From IMG/VR virus record IMGVR_UViG_3300042484_000240, positions 1 through 31,871 of that record: a stretch of DNA of 31,871 nucleotides, one strand, 5' to 3'. Origin of the DNA: a virus. Below the pieces are notes generated by a model. The model did no database searches. It was not told the origin of the DNA and worked only from the letters and a program-made list of their open reading frames with translations. This document shows, in pieces, positions 8,405 to 14,654 of the stretch (the stretch's first letter is position 1; every line of letters begins with the position of its first letter). Both the position numbers and the translations under genes were made by a program.

Positions 8405-8857
8405 ATGAAGCAGCCATCTGAAGAATTTTACCGATTAATAAAGTTATTTGAGGGCTGTAAATTAGAGGCTTATAGATGCCCTGCTAATGTTGTAACTATT
8501 GGCTGGGGTAGTGTTTTGGATACTAAGGGCAATCCTTTTCAAATGGGTGCTAAAATTACTCAGGCTGATGCTGATTTACTTTTGAAAAATGAAGTTAATA
8601 AAAAAGCTAAGTTTCTAAATAAAGAACTAGGGAAAACAGAAATAACGCAAAATCAATTTGATGCGCTTTTATCATTTCAATATAATTGTGGTAATGCAGC
8701 GTTAAGCAGAAGTACTTTATTCAGGAAAGTAAAAGCTAACCCAAATGATAGTACAATAGTTTCAGAATTTGCAAGATGGAACAAGGCAGGAGGCAAGGAA
8801 ATTAAGGGATTAACGATAAGAAGATTAACGGAATCTAAACTTTATTTCAAGAAATAA
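8405..8857 (+). CDS. Endolysin, GH24 lysozyme (T4/P21 type)
   Basis: 150 aa, the usual length for a single-domain phage lysozyme that cuts peptidoglycan glycan strands. The catalytic pattern E-8-(D/C)-5-T is present: Glu16 in LFEGC, Cys25 in AYRCPAN and Thr31 in VVTIGWGS. Further family signs are QNQFDALLSFQYNCG, the ARWNKAGG segment and the TIRRLTE end (usual form RR..E). There is no signal peptide, so it needs a holin, in line with the small membrane proteins upstream. Ten bases separate it from the spanin-like gene. Confidence 0.93.
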   Translation: MKQPSEEFYRLIKLFEGCKLEAYRCPANVVTIGWGSVLDTKGNPFQMGAKITQADADLLLKNEVNKKAKFLNKELGKTEITQNQFDALLSFQYNCGNAALSRSTLFRKVKANPNDSTIVSEFARWNKAGGKEIKGLTIRRLTESKLYFKK

Positions 8858-8862
8858 AAATT

Positions 8863-9696
8863 ATGCGCCCAAGATTTAACGAAACACAATCGGACTGGTG
8901 GAAGCAAAAGCAATTATTTGATAAGCAACTTTACAAGGTATTAATATTTTCAGATTGTCATGGATGGCTGGCAGACCTTTCTGCTTTACGTTGTATTAAT
9001 AAAGTACTTCAGCATAATAAATTTGATGAAGTAATAATTAACGGTGATGTAACCGATATGCCTTACATATCAAAGCACAGTCAGAAACTTTATCAGGAGG
9101 GTATACTAAAAGGATATACTGAAGTCGGAGAAATAGAATACACTAAAGAGCAGATACTTAAACCTTTACGATTAAGCACAGAAGCAAAGATAAGAATTAG
9201 ACTAGGCAACCATGATGAAAGAATAACTAATCCTTACAATATAGGAGATAAACAGTTGGCTAGATTGGCAGTATTGTACAAAAACTATAATAGTACTAAG
9301 TACAATGAGATGCTAGACCTTAGGGAAAGTGATGGTTATATTTATGATGAAAGCGACGTGTACAATTTATTTAATATTTTTGATGTTACACACGGATTAA
9401 GTTTAAATAAGACTGCTGCTGAAAAAAATATATTTGAGTATATGGGGAGTGGTTCTACTGGTCATACTCATAGGCTAAATTCAAAGTATTTAACTAATAG
9501 GAAAAACCCTTATGTTTGGCTTGAATCAGGATGTACAAGGTTAACAAAAGAAGTAGAATTTTTCCCTACTGGTAAAACTGCCGATTGGCAACAGGGATTC
9601 ATTGAAGTAGTGTTTACAAAAACAGGATTCTTTGCCCAGCCTACTTTAATTCTTAATGGTGAATGTTATTATAACAATATAATATACAAGGGATGA
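8863..9696 (+). CDS. Calcineurin-like metallophosphoesterase
   Basis: 277 aa. The metal-binding signature of the family is complete and in order: DCH (SDCHGW, near residue 31), GD (INGDVTD), GNHD (RLGNHDER), a lone H (VTHGLS) and GHTH (TGHTHR). Such enzymes hydrolyse phosphoesters in nucleotides, nucleic acids or proteins; the substrate cannot be told here. It follows the endolysin after 5 bases and overlaps the next gene by 4 (ATGA), so it is expressed with the late genes. Related proteins are frequent in Bacteroidota phages. Confidence 0.88.
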   Translation: MRPRFNETQSDWWKQKQLFDKQLYKVLIFSDCHGWLADLSALRCINKVLQHNKFDEVIINGDVTDMPYISKHSQKLYQEGILKGYTEVGEIEYTKEQILKPLRLSTEAKIRIRLGNHDERITNPYNIGDKQLARLAVLYKNYNSTKYNEMLDLRESDGYIYDESDVYNLFNIFDVTHGLSLNKTAAEKNIFEYMGSGSTGHTHRLNSKYLTNRKNPYVWLESGCTRLTKEVEFFPTGKTADWQQGFIEVVFTKTGFFAQPTLILNGECYYNNIIYKG

Positions 9697-10001
9697 ACGG
9701 AAGTATATTAATACCTGAAAACTTTAAGCTGGGTGGAAAAACTATTAATATAATTATAGACAATGAATATTGTAACGACAATAACTGTTTAGGTGAAGCG
9801 GATTTTACTTTGAAAATAATTACATTATGCGACACCTATGCTGGTAAGAAATTAACAAAGCGAAGCAAAGAACAAATATATTACCATGAGTTAATCCATC
9901 AGATATTGCATACTATGAAATTAGAAAGATTAAAGTACAATGAATTGTTTGTTGATGCTTTTGCCGACTGTTTAATTGAGTATGAACGGACAAAAAGATA
10001 G
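9693..10001 (+). CDS. Small HExxH zinc peptidase-like protein
   Basis: 102 aa. The motif YYHELIHQILHTM contains HExxH with a following acidic region (LFVDAFADCLIEYE) that could provide the third metal ligand, as in ImmA/IrrE- and SprT-like small metallopeptidases. In phages such proteins may cleave a repressor or a host factor, but no partner repressor is visible nearby. It is the last gene of the late block, before a terminator hairpin. Fold and zinc binding are likely; target unknown. Confidence 0.65.
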   Translation: MNGSILIPENFKLGGKTINIIIDNEYCNDNNCLGEADFTLKIITLCDTYAGKKLTKRSKEQIYYHELIHQILHTMKLERLKYNELFVDAFADCLIEYERTKR

Positions 10002-10027
10002 TTTGTTTTTTTTAGTTTTGGTTTAAT

Positions 10028-10058
10028 CCTGTCGTTTCTACGATGGGGTTTTTCTTTT
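10028..10058 (+). terminator. Rho-independent terminator after the late operon
   Basis: A stem CCTGTCG / CGATGGG (7 pairs including two G-T wobbles) encloses the loop TTTCTA and is followed by GTTTTTCTTTT. It lies 26 bases after the last late gene and before the AT-rich leader of the early operon. The downstream AAAACCCA can alternatively pair with TGGGGTTTT, forming a second hairpin. Confidence 0.6.
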
Positions 10059-10110
10059 AAAACCCAATATAATCAATAGTTATTAAAATAATTATATATA
10101 TAATATAAAT

Positions 10111-10146
10111 AAAGTTTAAAATAAAGTTTAAAAAAAAGTTTAAAAT
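10111..10146. repeat. Three tandem 12-bp repeats, possible operator
   Basis: The unit AAAGTTTAAAAT occurs at 10111, 10123 and 10135 in exact register; the middle copy ends in A. The array ends at the first base of the promoter-like box, so a protein binding here could control the early operon. It sits in a 211-base intergenic stretch made almost wholly of A and T. Confidence 0.65.
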
Positions 10147-10153
10147 AAATTTG
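10146..10153 (+). promoter_or_regulatory. Candidate early promoter -7 box (TAnnTTTG)
   Basis: TAAATTTG matches the Bacteroidota -7 consensus TAnnTTTG. No clean TTTG element lies at the expected distance upstream, where the AAAGTTTA repeats lie instead. It is 60 bases before the first gene of the early block and after the late terminator, the right place for an early promoter. Confidence 0.45.
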
Positions 10154-10212
10154 GTGGTATGGAATATTAAATATAATTTTATGGAATCAAATAACAATTA
10201 AAACTAAAAACA

Positions 10213-10554
10213 ATGGAAAATTTAAAATCAAACATTGAAAAAACATTAAAAAGTGGAACTAAACTTTATGAAGTTTATATTGAAAATGGCGAAATAAAAA
10301 TGAAGATGCCAAATGCAAGTATTATCATTGGTTTTACTGCTGATTATATTAAATCGGCAATTAAATTAATTAATGATGATAGTATTGCATACACAAGAAT
10401 TGATAATGATTGGTATGGAGATGGTAAATCAGTTAAATTTTATAGTAGAGATTTAAGTGGTATAAGTAATTTAAAGGGATGGATTAACAATCAATTAAAT
10501 TTTATGTTTAAAAAAGGATTTTATTCTCCATTATCTCCAACTGAAAAATCTTAA
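10213..10554 (+). CDS. Hypothetical early protein
   Basis: 113 aa, first gene of the early operon. It is alpha/beta with an N-terminal amphipathic helix (ENLKSNIEKTLKSG), beta strands (YEVYIENGEIKMKM) and a later helix (GWINNQLNFMFKKG). No signal peptide, membrane segment or known motif. Codon use and base composition match its neighbours. Being first after the promoter, it may be a host-takeover protein, but nothing in the sequence proves that. Confidence 0.6.
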   Translation: MENLKSNIEKTLKSGTKLYEVYIENGEIKMKMPNASIIIGFTADYIKSAIKLINDDSIAYTRIDNDWYGDGKSVKFYSRDLSGISNLKGWINNQLNFMFKKGFYSPLSPTEKS

Positions 10555-10607
10555 TTAAAAAGGGGTGCAGCATCCTATCAACTGAATAAACCAAAAAACA
10601 AACTAAA

Positions 10608-10763
10608 ATGAAAGCAAAAATTAAAATTAAAAACCCTTACACTTACCCAACATATACAGTTATTAGAGGAAGTGAAATTATCACATCATTTTATTCTAAA
10701 AAAGAAGCAATATTATTTAAAAATAAAATAAACGAAAATGAAAAATTACAAAATCGTATGTAA
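10608..10763 (+). CDS. Small basic hypothetical protein
   Basis: 51 aa, lysine-rich (MKAKIKIKNPYTYPTYTVIR, end NENEKLQNRM). It begins after the spacer AAACAAACTAAA, which resembles the leaders of several neighbouring small genes, and overlaps the next gene by 26 bases. The middle (GSEIITSFYSKKEAILF) reads like a short strand-helix fold. Function unknown; judged real by operon placement and repeated leader pattern. Confidence 0.5.
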   Translation: MKAKIKIKNPYTYPTYTVIRGSEIITSFYSKKEAILFKNKINENEKLQNRM

Positions 10764-10887
10764 AGAAACTGGAAGCGTAATTGAAACATTCGCAACCTAT
10801 GATGAAGCACAAAGCAGATTATCTGAATTCGAATATCAGGATTCTAATAATGGTATTTTTGTGGAAGATTTTTATGAAATAATTTAA
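10738..10887 (+). CDS. Small hypothetical protein
   Basis: 49 aa: a strand (KNYKIVCKETG), a helix after TYDEAQSRLSEFE and an acidic end (FVEDFYEII). The strand-turn-helix layout with YDEA resembles many tiny phage proteins that carry a 'position a helix after a beta hairpin' motif, but no family is certain. It overlaps the preceding gene and is followed 10 bases later by the next. Confidence 0.55.
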   Translation: MKNYKIVCKETGSVIETFATYDEAQSRLSEFEYQDSNNGIFVEDFYEII

Positions 10888-10897
10888 ACTAAAAAAA

Positions 10898-11077
10898 ATG
10901 AAACCAAGCCAACTAAAAATGCTCGAAGATTTGTACAACTTTCTAGGAGCAAACGAACTACTACTAAAAGCAGAGTTTAAAAAAATCAAAAAGATAATAC
11001 CTAAAAGTAAAAACCTTAACTTCCAGCAATTTTGCATCACCGCTTATTCTAACTTAAATGAAACTAAAAGTAAGTAA
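10898..11077 (+). CDS. Small basic hypothetical protein
   Basis: 59 aa, mostly helical and basic (LLLKAEFKKIKKIIPKSKNL), possibly nucleic-acid binding. It begins after ACTAAAAAAA and overlaps the next gene by 20 bases. The opposite strand is also open through here, but the run of co-oriented, overlapping small genes makes the + strand reading the credible one. Function unknown. Confidence 0.5.
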   Translation: MKPSQLKMLEDLYNFLGANELLLKAEFKKIKKIIPKSKNLNFQQFCITAYSNLNETKSK

Positions 11078-11216
11078 AACAGTATTACCACCTAAGCAGC
11101 CCAGCTTAATAAAATGGATGCAAGATTTCAAAGTAGGTGTAAGAATTGAAATGAAATCAAACAATAGAGCAGAAGAAATGAATCAATTTTATGACATTCA
11201 AAAAATTAAATTATGA
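11058..11216 (+). CDS. Small basic hypothetical protein
   Basis: 52 aa. The start (MKLKVSKTVLPPKQPSLIKW) is basic and proline-containing; the end (NNRAEEMNQFYDIQKIKL) is helical. It overlaps genes on both sides, by 20 bases and by 4 bases (ATGA). No family recognised. Confidence 0.45.
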   Translation: MKLKVSKTVLPPKQPSLIKWMQDFKVGVRIEMKSNNRAEEMNQFYDIQKIKL

Positions 11217-11302
11217 CTGACAAAGAAATAAATGACGCAATTATTATTACAATCATTATTTTGGTAGCTTTATTTGCCGATAACATTCTAAACTTTTTTT
11301 AA
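11213..11302 (+). CDS. 29-residue membrane micropeptide
   Basis: The ATGA overlap with the previous gene gives the start at 11213. The product has an acidic N-terminus (MTDKEINDA), a single hydrophobic segment (IIITIIILVALFA) and the end DNILNFF. Translation coupling and a clean membrane segment argue for a real gene despite its size. It could modulate a membrane complex; function unknown. Confidence 0.45.
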   Translation: MTDKEINDAIIITIIILVALFADNILNFF

Positions 11303-11303
11303 C

Positions 11304-11576
11304 ATGAAAATTTCAAACTTTACAAATAGCAAAGGAAACAAAGTAGCAAATCAATTTATTATTAATGATTCTGAATTTACTTTATTTCAAAGTTACGATT
11401 CTGTAATAATTAAAACTACATTTGAAGATGGTAAAAGAGTAGTATATTTAGATTCATACTACTGGGATTATTCAAAGACAACAAGTAAATATAGAAATTT
11501 ATTTTTAGGAGAAAATAAAAAAGCAACGGAATTAAAAATTAAAAACAATATTTACAAACTTACTAACCTTAACTAA
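11304..11576 (+). CDS. Conserved small protein (NFTNSxGNKVANQF family)
   Basis: 90 aa. The opening ISNFTNSKGNKVANQFII, the FQSYDS segment and the SKTTSKYRNLFLGE-type block form a pattern I recognise from many small phage and mobile-element proteins of gut and environmental bacteria, annotated only as domains of unknown function. Alpha/beta, no catalytic residues. It begins one base after the micropeptide stop and is followed one base later by the next gene, so the two are co-translated. Confidence 0.65.
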   Translation: MKISNFTNSKGNKVANQFIINDSEFTLFQSYDSVIIKTTFEDGKRVVYLDSYYWDYSKTTSKYRNLFLGENKKATELKIKNNIYKLTNLN

Positions 11577-11577
11577 A

Positions 11578-11847
11578 ATGAAATACAAATTTAAAACCGA
11601 AATTGAAACCGAAATTAATATTGAATTGCCTTATTATTTTAAAATAGAAAATTCACATATGGCAGATTCTTATTTTGCTATAATATCAGAAAATTTAGCG
11701 ATTTGCAATTGGAAAATAAATGATATTACTTCTTTAAATTGTCCTCAAGTAATAACAAAATTTATTGATAAAGGTAAACAAATTACTTCCGCAGAATTTA
11801 AAACTGCAATAACCCAATCTTGTAACCATTTAATTAATCTAATATGA
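11578..11847 (+). CDS. Hypothetical protein
   Basis: 89 aa. The N-terminus has alternating charged residues (YKFKTEIETEINIELPYYF) predicting beta strands, with three cysteines later (AICNWK, NCPQV, SCNHL). The end is helical and overlaps the following gene by 4 bases. No family recognised. Confidence 0.55.
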   Translation: MKYKFKTEIETEINIELPYYFKIENSHMADSYFAIISENLAICNWKINDITSLNCPQVITKFIDKGKQITSAEFKTAITQSCNHLINLI

Positions 11848-12062
11848 AAGACAGTATAGAATTATACATCGAACACCCTACCGATTGGGAGCAGTCAGAA
11901 TATGTTATTGTCGATTACTTTATTAATTGGGATGGCGATAACCTAGATGACTTAGGAATTGACAAATGGCATCCAGTAGATTTAGCAGAATGGATTACTG
12001 AAGATTTAGTTTATAACGAATTACATAACCAAATAAAAAAACAAAATGAGCAATCTAATTAA
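11844..12062 (+). CDS. Small acidic hypothetical protein
   Basis: 72 aa with strong excess of Asp and Glu over Lys (INWDGDNLDDLGIDKWHP; WITEDLVYNEL). It is rich in tryptophan and tyrosine for its size. Small acidic phage proteins sometimes mimic DNA to block host nucleases or CRISPR proteins, but nothing specific supports that here. It overlaps the ERF gene by 17 bases. Confidence 0.55.
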   Translation: MKDSIELYIEHPTDWEQSEYVIVDYFINWDGDNLDDLGIDKWHPVDLAEWITEDLVYNELHNQIKKQNEQSN

Positions 12063-12573
12063 AATTCAAAGCGAATTAAAAGCACCTAAAAACCAAACGA
12101 ATAGTTTTGGAAAGTACAAGTACAGAAGTTGCGAGGATATTCTCGAAGCGGTTAAACCTTTACTTGCAAAGTATAATTGCCAACTTGTAATTAGCGACGC
12201 AATTAAGGAAGCAGCAGGGGTTATCTATTGTGAAAGTAGAATAGCATTTACCGATGGATTAGAGAACATAACGGTAACTGCCTGTGCTGGTATAGAACCA
12301 AATCGTAAAGGTATGGACATAGCGCAATCATTCGGAGCGTCAAGCAGTTATGCAAGGAAATACGCTTTAAATGGTTTGTTTCTTATTGATGATACAAAGG
12401 ACGCAGATGCTACAAATAACCATAAAGAGGAAGTTAAACCATTTATGACTGATGATAAAATGATTAGTTTAGTTTCTCGGTATAATGATGGAGAAAGGGA
12501 TATATTTGAGAAAGCAAAAGCGCATCTAGTATTAAGGGATAAAGATTTACTAACAATAAAAGCCTTAAAATGA
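12046..12573 (+). CDS. erf: ERF-family single-strand annealing protein
   Basis: 175 aa. The opening IKIQSELKAPKNQTNSFGKY with YKYRSCEDILEAVKPLL, and the central QSFGASSSYARKYALNGLF leading into DDTKDADA, are the hallmark segments of the ERF superfamily (P22 Erf and relatives). These proteins form rings on single-stranded DNA and anneal complementary strands during phage recombination and genome circularisation. The adjacent downstream YqaJ-type exonuclease overlaps by 4 bases, giving the usual exonuclease/annealase pair. Length is typical. Confidence 0.92.
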   Translation: MSNLIKIQSELKAPKNQTNSFGKYKYRSCEDILEAVKPLLAKYNCQLVISDAIKEAAGVIYCESRIAFTDGLENITVTACAGIEPNRKGMDIAQSFGASSSYARKYALNGLFLIDDTKDADATNNHKEEVKPFMTDDKMISLVSRYNDGERDIFEKAKAHLVLRDKDLLTIKALK

Positions 12574-13211
12574 TAGAACAATATTCAAGCGAATGGTTTT
12601 CCCAAAGGATGGGCAAACTTACTTCATCAACTATTTATAACTTGATGACCGAACCAAAGTTAAAATCTGAAGCAGGGCAATTATCAGCAACCACAAAAGA
12701 ATATCTAACAAGTAAACTTGCTGAACGTTTAACAGGGGTACAAAGAGAATTCACTAGCAATGCAACAAATCATGGTTTAGAATTAGAGAACGAAGCTATA
12801 AGATTTTATGAGGGCAAGACAGGAAACAAGGTTAACCCTTCAGGATACATTGAATCAATTAGCGGTCTGTATGGTGGTACACCTGATGGGTTGATTGAAG
12901 GTGGTGGAATAGTGCAAATTAAATGCCCCTACCAATATTCAAATCATATTAATAACGGTTGCATTGATAGTCAGGAATATTTTAAAAAGAATTACAAGCA
13001 GTATTACTGGCAATGTCAAAGTGATATGATAGTAACGGAAAGCGAATTTTGCGATTATGTTTCTTATTGTCCACAAATAGCTGATAACCTAAAAATGTTT
13101 ATCTTTAGGATTGAAGCAAACATTGGTGATATGGAACTACTTTTACAAAAAATACACATGGCTGGAGAATATATTAATAACCTTTATAATCAAATTTCAA
13201 ATGAACGATAA
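12570..13211 (+). CDS. YqaJ / lambda-exonuclease-type recombination nuclease
   Basis: 213 aa. The fold is shown by the start SEWFSQRMGKLTSS, the HGLELENEA helix and the core GGTPDGLIEGGGIVQIKCP, where Asp106 and Lys118 fill the catalytic places. It would resect 5' ends and hand single strands to the upstream ERF protein. One oddity: the second acidic residue of the usual E-x-K is Gln116 (QIK). The rest of the family pattern (YYWQCQSDM, a tryptophan-glutamine helix) is intact. The end overlaps the next start by 11 bases. Confidence 0.88.
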   Translation: MIEQYSSEWFSQRMGKLTSSTIYNLMTEPKLKSEAGQLSATTKEYLTSKLAERLTGVQREFTSNATNHGLELENEAIRFYEGKTGNKVNPSGYIESISGLYGGTPDGLIEGGGIVQIKCPYQYSNHINNGCIDSQEYFKKNYKQYYWQCQSDMIVTESEFCDYVSYCPQIADNLKMFIFRIEANIGDMELLLQKIHMAGEYINNLYNQISNER

Positions 13212-13578
13212 TTTAAAAACAATACTTAAATACATTCAGTTATATACCGAATGCGATAACTATGCACTAGGAAAGATTGCTTTATTATTTGATGAATATC
13301 CTTTAGAAACTGTTAGGGTACAGATAGTTGAGAAAGAAATAAAGCAATTTATTCCTGAAAAAAAAGATATAGATGAATGGACAAAAAAATATCTTATAAC
13401 AAATAACATTACCTATGAACAATTAACTGCTAATAATCGTAAATATGAAACAGTATTGCAAAGGGTTAATTTTTCTAAAGAAGCTAGAGATAATGGATTT
13501 TATTTAACGCAGATAGGTAAAAAATTAAAGATGCATCACTCTAGCATCATTCACCTAGTAAACAATTTTCAACCATAA
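13201..13578 (+). CDS. DnaA C-terminal-like DNA-binding protein
   Basis: 125 aa from ATG 13201; the longer frame back to 13111 lies inside the exonuclease gene and is not needed. The C-terminal third (RVNFSKEARDNGFYLTQIGK, then MHHSSIIHLVN) matches the layout of the DnaA domain IV helix-turn-helix, where the signature ends in a DHSTV-type segment. The AAA+ ATPase part of DnaA is absent, so it may act as a stand-alone origin or promoter binder. It lies between recombination and replication genes. A DNA-binding role is likely; an origin-binding role is inference. Confidence 0.55.
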   Translation: MNDNLKTILKYIQLYTECDNYALGKIALLFDEYPLETVRVQIVEKEIKQFIPEKKDIDEWTKKYLITNNITYEQLTANNRKYETVLQRVNFSKEARDNGFYLTQIGKKLKMHHSSIIHLVNNFQP

Positions 13579-13588
13579 AAACAAAACA

Positions 13589-13840
13589 ATGACAGCACCA
13601 ACAAATCAAAATGCAGAAGTACTAAACTTGCTTCTAACAGAAAAACAAACATCATTAAACCTAGTGATGAATGGAATCCTAAACTAAACTGCAAGGATTA
13701 CAAACCTTCGAGCAATGGGAGTAAATGTCCTTTGTGAATTTATTTCACATACCAATAAGTTTGGTAGGGCAATAAGGTATGGTCAATTTTCAGTATTGAA
13801 TAAAAAAGATTCAAGGAGAATTTACAAAGAAATTAATTAA
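13589..13840 (+). pseudogene. Winged-helix-like gene interrupted by an in-frame TAA
   Basis: ATG 13589 opens a frame of 32 codons ending NLVMNGILN and TAA (13685-13687). The very same frame then continues without a stop for 50 codons: TARITNLRAMGVNVLCEF, then NKFGRAIRYGQFSVLNKK, and stops at 13838. The ARIxxLRxxG segment is the recognition-helix pattern of a small winged-helix family common in phages, and the first 32 residues give the helices expected before it. A single CAA-to-TAA change would explain the break. It could instead be readthrough, a sequencing error, or restart at ATG 13715. Confidence 0.7.
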
Positions 13841-13846
13841 TTAACT

Positions 13847-13868
13847 AGGGGTGGTTAATTCCACCCCT
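13847..13868. terminator. Perfect hairpin, possible terminator
   Basis: AGGGGTGG and CCACCCCT form a perfect 8-bp stem around TTAATT. It lies 7 bases after the broken gene and 12 bases before the next ATG. The trailing bases TAAATTTAC are only weakly T-rich, so it may be an RNA processing or attenuation hairpin instead. Confidence 0.5.
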
Positions 13869-13880
13869 TAAATTTACATC

Positions 13881-14111
13881 ATGATAAGCATCAATTCAAA
13901 TATATTCGATTTTAAAATAAATAATTCAGCTAAACTATTTTATGTATATCTTCAACATACCAAAGCACTTGAAAAATCAAATGCCCATTATGCAGATTGC
14001 TTTGAAGTATCTACAATGACAATTACCAATTGGCTTAATGAACTTCAGGATAAAGGAATTATTGAAATAATTTTTGATAAAAACAAACGTAAAATAAAAA
14101 TCAATGAATAA
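13881..14111 (+). CDS. Small winged-helix DNA-binding protein
   Basis: 76 aa. The core FYVYLQHTKALEKSN, then CFEVSTMTITNWLNELQDKG and a strand pair at the end (IIEIIFDKNKRKIKI) give a winged helix: helix 2-turn-helix 3 (STMTITNWLNEL) with a wing after KG. This resembles the N-terminal DNA-binding part of phage replication initiators and GntR-like regulators. It overlaps the DUF4373 replication gene by 8 bases, suggesting a joint role at the origin or in control of this operon. Confidence 0.65.
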   Translation: MISINSNIFDFKINNSAKLFYVYLQHTKALEKSNAHYADCFEVSTMTITNWLNELQDKGIIEIIFDKNKRKIKINE

Positions 14112-14526
14112 ATCTTATTACTTTAGCCATGACTACGCAGCAAGTAACGATGTAAAGATTCTATTTCTGAGGCAACAATTAGGGATGGAAGGTTATGGAA
14201 TCTATTGGTTTTTAGTTGAAAATCTTGCACAGGCTGGGGGCATTCTACCCATGAACATTACCCCAGTTCTGGCAATGCAGATGCAGACAAATGAGGTAAA
14301 AGTAAAGGCAGTAATTGAAGAATTTAATTTGTTTACAATTGCCGAAAATGGTTTCTTTTCTAAACGATTAACCGAACATTTAGAGATGAGAAAAAAACTA
14401 AGTGATAAGGGTAAAATTGGAGCAGCTTTACGTTGGAAAAATGGGGGGGCTATTGGGGGGGCTTATGCAAAGAAAGAAAGAAAAGAAATAAATAATAGGG
14501 ATTTTTTAACAAAAATAGTTCTTTAA
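14104..14526 (+). CDS. DUF4373 / Lin1244-Lin1753-type replication protein, short form
   Basis: 140 aa. YYFSHDYAASNDVKILFLRQ followed by LGMEGYGIYWFLVENLAQ is the signature of the Lin1244/Lin1753 N-terminal domain (DUF4373), found in phage replication-initiation proteins related to DnaD. Family members often carry a further 100 or more residues; here the protein ends soon after a lysine- and glycine-rich linker containing two G7 runs. The protein may therefore be a reduced form or a slippage-truncated one. It would bind origin DNA or help load the DnaB helicase encoded next. Confidence 0.75.
   Translation: MNKSYYFSHDYAASNDVKILFLRQQLGMEGYGIYWFLVENLAQAGGILPMNITPVLAMQMQTNEVKVKAVIEEFNLFTIAENGFFSKRLTEHLEMRKKLSDKGKIGAALRWKNGGAIGGAYAKKERKEINNRDFLTKIVL
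14443..14466. repeat. Twin G7 homopolymer runs in the DUF4373 gene
   Basis: G7 runs at 14443-14449 and 14455-14461 sit inside a near-tandem 12-base unit ending GCT. In frame 0 they give GGAIGGA. Such runs are slippage-prone in replication and in assembly, and either shifted frame ends within about 20 codons. Confidence 0.7.
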
Positions 14527-14599
14527 TACAAATACAATCATCAAATCAGTATAAATGCTATTTAAACGCATTTTAAGGTAGCAAGGTTTGATTTTAAAT

Positions 14600-14620
14600 T
14601 ACTTTTGATAGAATCTATCA
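14600..14620 (+). promoter_or_regulatory. Candidate promoter box with overlapping dyad before dnaB
   Basis: TACTTTTG (14600-14607) fits the Bacteroidota TAnnTTTG box. It overlaps the perfect dyad TGATAG-AAT-CTATCA (14606-14620), a plausible operator. It lies in the 128-base gap before the helicase gene. A TTTG occurs at 14587-14590 but is nearer than the usual spacing, so the promoter call is tentative. Confidence 0.35.
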
Positions 14621-14654
14621 CGAACACATTAAATAACCCAAAAACAGGCTTAAA

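Noticed and set aside
10013-10020. TAGTTTTG promoter-like box
   Set aside because: It lies directly before the terminator hairpin and the TTTG upstream is too near, so chance in AT-rich DNA is the better explanation.
10819-11040. 73-codon ORF on the minus strand
   Set aside because: It covers three co-oriented small + strand genes and has Phe/Leu-rich, shadow-like composition. All credible genes here are on the + strand.
13111-13200. Upstream extension of the DnaA-like gene
   Set aside because: These 30 codons lie inside the exonuclease gene. ATG 13201 gives an 11-base overlap, normal for this genome.
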